Positions 63,346-64,000 of a stretch of 64,000 bases of DNA are shown one piece after another; the stretch's first letter is position 1; each line of letters starts with the position of its first letter. The notes beneath the pieces were generated by a model. The model worked only from the letters and a program-made list of their open reading frames with translations. It had not been told where the DNA came from and searched no databases. The translations under genes were made by a program, and so were the position numbers. The DNA is from CAZFQG01 sp964520785 (GTDB lineage Bacteria; Planctomycetota; Planctomycetia; Pirellulales; Thermoguttaceae): assembly GCA_964520785.1 (NCBI GenBank), contig CAZFQG010000005.1, forward strand, positions 1-64,000, read 5' to 3'.

Positions 63346-64000
63346 CGGATATTCTCCATGGCGAAGTTAAAGATGGCTCCAAACATCCGCAGAATGTCCT
63401 CTCGGCGAACGTGTTTGACCGTGTAATCGGGGTTCGGAGAAAGTACGTCACCCATGGACGGTCCGTTCGTTACCCAGCCGTGGAAGACGACGCGCCCTTC
63501 GATTCCGTCGATATTCACCGCCAATTCCTCGGGGCGGCGGCTCCCTTTCGCCAGCCTCATACGGAATGAACCTTGCGGCTTCTCGATTTCTCCAACGACC
63601 GTTTGAACGCCGTCGACGTCCGTTTCGAGCGACAGCTTCGCGTAGCGGTCCAACAGAGACGGCGCAAAGACGACGCCGGTGAGCCCCCCGGCGGCGACCT
63701 GGAGCTTCAAAAGAGCATCCTTATCCGCCATCGCCAGGGGCGAAGCCGTTTCCTCCGCGGCGTCCTGGTCTCCCAGGAACAGGGTTCCCTTCCCGGACGC
63801 CAGCCAGGGGTACTTTCGCTGCCCCAGTTCGGCGGAAATGTTCTCCGGCCTCTTCAGGTCGATCTTCAGCAGGAACATCCCACCTCGGCCTCGGGTGAAC
63901 CGGACGCGGCCTTGGACCGGAATTTTCTTCTCGTCGCCAAGCACCTCTACGTCGATGGTATGGCAGCGGCCCTCGTCCGGCTCCACCATGAAGACCGTGA
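63342..64000 (-). CDS. partial gene; beta-rich protein of unknown function
   Basis: At least 215 residues; the frame is open through the right edge, so the true start may lie outside (an ATG at 63989 is inside a continuing frame). The visible sequence is beta-strand rich (FLLKIDLKRPENISAEL, KGTLFLGDQD, AKLSLETDVDGVQTVVGEIE) and reminiscent of outer-membrane-lipoprotein-sorting (LolA-like) folds, though not convincingly. It is translationally coupled to the C45 hydrolase by a 4-base overlap. Confidence 0.55.
   Translation of the reverse strand, partial: TVFMVEPDEGRCHTIDVEVLGDEKKIPVQGRVRFTRGRGGMFLLKIDLKRPENISAELGQRKYPWLASGKGTLFLGDQDAAEETASPLAMADKDALLKLQVAAGGLTGVVFAPSLLDRYAKLSLETDVDGVQTVVGEIEKPQGSFRMRLAKGSRRPEELAVNIDGIEGRVVFHGWVTNGPSMGDVLSPNPDYTVKHVRREDILRMFGAIFNFAMENIR

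Overview
This is a GC-rich (about 60% by eye) chromosomal segment that looks planctomycetal (Planctomycetota). The signs are a secreted protein with dockerin repeats and a PEP-CTERM anchor, two secreted c-type cytochromes of the hydrazine-synthase-alpha-like (HzsA-like) type, a ceramidase-like protein with a twin-arginine signal, several small cysteine- or proline-rich lipoproteins, sparse Shine-Dalgarno use, and the housekeeping run polA-coaE-rho-ribH-nusB-ftsY-recQ. I see no phage, complete insertion sequence, CRISPR array or rRNA. There is one tRNA, tRNA-Ser(UGA).

Layout. 1-1.4 kb is a worn accessory patch: a divergent regulatory region with a perfect inverted repeat, an HTH regulator whose 3' end runs into a palindromic repeat, the relics of a VapBC-type toxin-antitoxin pair, tRNA-Ser and AACAGSCYGTT-type dispersed repeats. 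1.4-6.6 kb holds a cysteine-rich lipoprotein and two secreted TPR proteins. 6.7-10.1 kb is a tightly overlapping unit of a C45-type acyltransferase/hydrolase, a PAS-sigma54 activator and a BtuF-like periplasmic binding lipoprotein. 10.3-14.3 kb is a very large secreted cytochrome fused to a formylglycine-generating-enzyme-like domain. 14.4-16.7 kb has a PilT ATPase and a small hypothetical gene around an 0.9 kb stretch with little in it. 16.9-21 kb is a carbohydrate set (DUF4091, DUF1349, sugar porter). 21.3-26.4 kb is guaA-xseB-ispA-dxs, purine and isoprenoid metabolism. 26.4-31.5 kb holds a CPBP protease, a Clp_N-ThiD2-ThiE fusion, a SpoIIAA-like protein, hisS and a YkgJ-type cysteine-cluster protein.

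31.7-38.3 kb has a frameshifted TolC-type gene facing a cytochrome plus ceramidase-like pair and a DUF4350 lipoprotein. 38.7-41.0 kb is the most interesting unit: a near-consensus promoter, a complete cobalamin riboswitch and one gene for a secreted protein with an N-terminal jelly-roll-like region, a probable beta-propeller, dockerin repeats and a PEP-CTERM anchor. It may be a planctomycete counterpart of surface B12-capture proteins such as BtuG. 41.2-48.6 kb carries a DHDPS-family lyase, an NfeD-type protein whose two ClpP-like repeats both seem to lack the catalytic serine, two unknown membrane proteins, an altronate-dehydratase-like enzyme with a fresh 24-bp duplication, thyX and a small conserved gene. 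48.7-60.9 kb is the core information-processing block (murJ, polA, coaE, rho, ribH, nusB, ftsY, recQ). 60.9-64 kb has an NTase-HD protein, a second C45-type hydrolase and the end of a gene that runs off the window.

Short tandem duplications (16-24 bp period) occur at four places and palindromic dispersed repeats at several, one of them inside the recQ reading frame, so this genome appears to gain small duplications and repeat insertions readily.
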